Positions 42,599-43,442 of a DNA stretch of 43,442 nucleotides are shown here, one piece after another. Location of the stretch: the NCBI GenBank assembly GCA_964526285.1, contig CAZGIW010000022.1:1-43442 (forward strand), in the 5' to 3' direction. The stretch's first letter is position 1; every line of letters starts with the position of its first letter. The notes under the pieces are model-generated. The model saw only the letters and a list, made by a program, of their open reading frames with translations. It did not search any database and was not told the DNA's origin. The stretch comes from CAYMAZ01 sp964526285 (lineage in GTDB: Bacteria > Bacteroidota > Bacteroidia > Bacteroidales > DTU049). The position numbers and the translations under genes are program-made.

Positions 42599-43442
42599 AT
42601 GAAAAGGATTTTCACAATTCTCATTGTCTTTAGTATTACATATTCATGGGGTCAGTCCTTATACAATTATCAAACATTACGATCCAGCGGACCAATACCT
42701 GCTGATATTTCATCATCATCCTACTCAAAATACCAGTCTGATATTGAAGTAATCACAAAAGAAGAAAAGCGCTTTGAGCGTAGAAGCAAGGATAAATTTT
42801 TGTTGCAGAGCAATTATTATAATGACATGATTCTGCGAAGCGGTAAAGTGATTTTTGGAGATACGGTGACAAACTACATTAATAAAGTTGCTGATATTGT
42901 ACTGGCTGACCATCCTGAACTCAGAAAACAAGTGCGGTTTTATACTCTGAAGTCCCCTGTGGTGAATGCATACTCAATGGATAATGGGATTATACTTATA
43001 TCAACAGGTTTGATTGCAAAACTGGACAATGAGATGCAGCTTGCATTTATTATCGGGCATGAAGTGGTTCATTACATGAAGAAACATGCTATAAATCAGT
43101 TTGTGGAAACTGAAAAAATGCGAAGCGGAAAAGGCAACTACCGTAAGCTGTCTTTTGATGATAAAATATTTGCAGGATTGTCATATTCAAGAGAAGACGA
43201 GTTTATGGCAGACAGAGAATCTTTTTTGCAGTTCATGCTGAGAACTTCTTATAGTCTGGAAAATCTGATTTCAGTATTTGATATTCTAAACTATCACCAT
43301 TTACCATATGCAGATATCGAATTTGATAAAAACTACATCAAACCATTGTATCATCAGTTTAAAAACGATTACTGGCTTGACAGCATCACTCCTGCACAAC
43401 CAGCTCAAACTGAAGATGATGTTGACATATACAGCACACATC
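42599..43442 (+). CDS. M48-family metalloprotease, N-terminal part (runs off the window)
   Basis: At least 281 residues, cut by the window end. The signal peptide (MKRIFTILIVFSITYSWGQ) is followed by a helical N-terminal segment and then the M48 domain: AYSMDNGIILISTGLIAKLD, the zinc site HEVVH (His154, Glu155, His158) and the downstream SREDEFMADRES with Glu201 as third ligand. This is the BepA/LoiP-like group of periplasmic proteases that clean up outer-membrane protein assembly. No membrane segments are visible, unlike HtpX. BepA-type TPR repeats, if present, would lie beyond the window. It is divergent from the TonB receptor operon. Confidence 0.85.
   Translation, partial: MKRIFTILIVFSITYSWGQSLYNYQTLRSSGPIPADISSSSYSKYQSDIEVITKEEKRFERRSKDKFLLQSNYYNDMILRSGKVIFGDTVTNYINKVADIVLADHPELRKQVRFYTLKSPVVNAYSMDNGIILISTGLIAKLDNEMQLAFIIGHEVVHYMKKHAINQFVETEKMRSGKGNYRKLSFDDKIFAGLSYSREDEFMADRESFLQFMLRTSYSLENLISVFDILNYHHLPYADIEFDKNYIKPLYHQFKNDYWLDSITPAQPAQTEDDVDIYSTH

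Noticed and set aside
1..43442. tRNA-Sec, other tRNA or rRNA genes
   Set aside because: I looked by eye for T-loop and anticodon-arm patterns in gene-free stretches and found none; this is not equivalent to a tRNA search program.

Overview
The window comes from an AT-rich member of the Bacteroidetes (Bacteroidota), probably an uncultured or environmental Bacteroidales-like lineage. The support is direct: five proteins end in Por/type IX secretion (T9SS) sorting domains, a TonB-dependent receptor is paired with a DUF4249 lipoprotein, Bacteroidetes-type lipoproteins are frequent, and most genes are preceded by the phylum's TANNTTTG -7 promoter element instead of a Shine-Dalgarno sequence. No rRNA, tRNA, CRISPR array or prophage module was found. 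UGA is the ordinary stop codon of several genes here.

Layout. 1-3.5 kb: a HEAT-like hypothetical protein, two tandem paralogous lipoproteins and an alginate-export-like outer-membrane porin, all on the minus strand. 3.67-4.50 kb: a glutathione peroxidase interrupted by a single in-frame UGA exactly at the catalytic residue and ending in a T9SS sorting domain; I read it as an exported selenoprotein. 4.6-8.2 kb: a minus-strand cluster with a radical SAM/SPASM enzyme of the rSAM/lipoprotein type, three small lipoproteins (two of them under 60 aa and easily missed) and a T9SS cargo. All four candidate partners carry a Tyr-Gly-x5-aromatic motif, five copies in total. 8.4-10.9 kb: a small Cys-rich protein, an MtfA-like peptidase with a SEC-C tail, and a field of intergenic repeats. 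10.9-15.1 kb: a YdiJ-like FAD/Fe-S oxidase translationally coupled to folC. 15.2-20.4 kb: secreted proteins, an MNT antitoxin with a decayed HEPN partner, a radical SAM protein and a His/Gly-rich DUF4476 protein.

20.5-26.3 kb: a fold-back (MITE-like) element, an ADP-forming acetyl-CoA synthetase, an octamer-repeat array running into rarA, and a secreted Ntn-type (C45-like) hydrolase. 26.4-33.0 kb (minus): a 1077-aa multi-cofactor oxidoreductase fusion, a radical SAM protein with a small hypothetical partner, and dxs. 33.3-39.0 kb: a BNR-repeat T9SS cargo, a second field of the same intergenic repeats, and a secreted protein with an S74-type C-terminal chaperone domain. 39.2-42.5 kb: DUF4249 lipoprotein plus TonB receptor. 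42.6 kb to the end: a truncated M48 metalloprotease.

The two strongest leads are the T9SS-targeted selenocysteine glutathione peroxidase and the radical SAM cluster with several short lipoprotein and T9SS substrates sharing one motif. Secondary leads are the dispersed type A/B intergenic repeats, the GAACARTA octamer arrays at two loci, and the fold-back element with a diverged relative 9 kb away.
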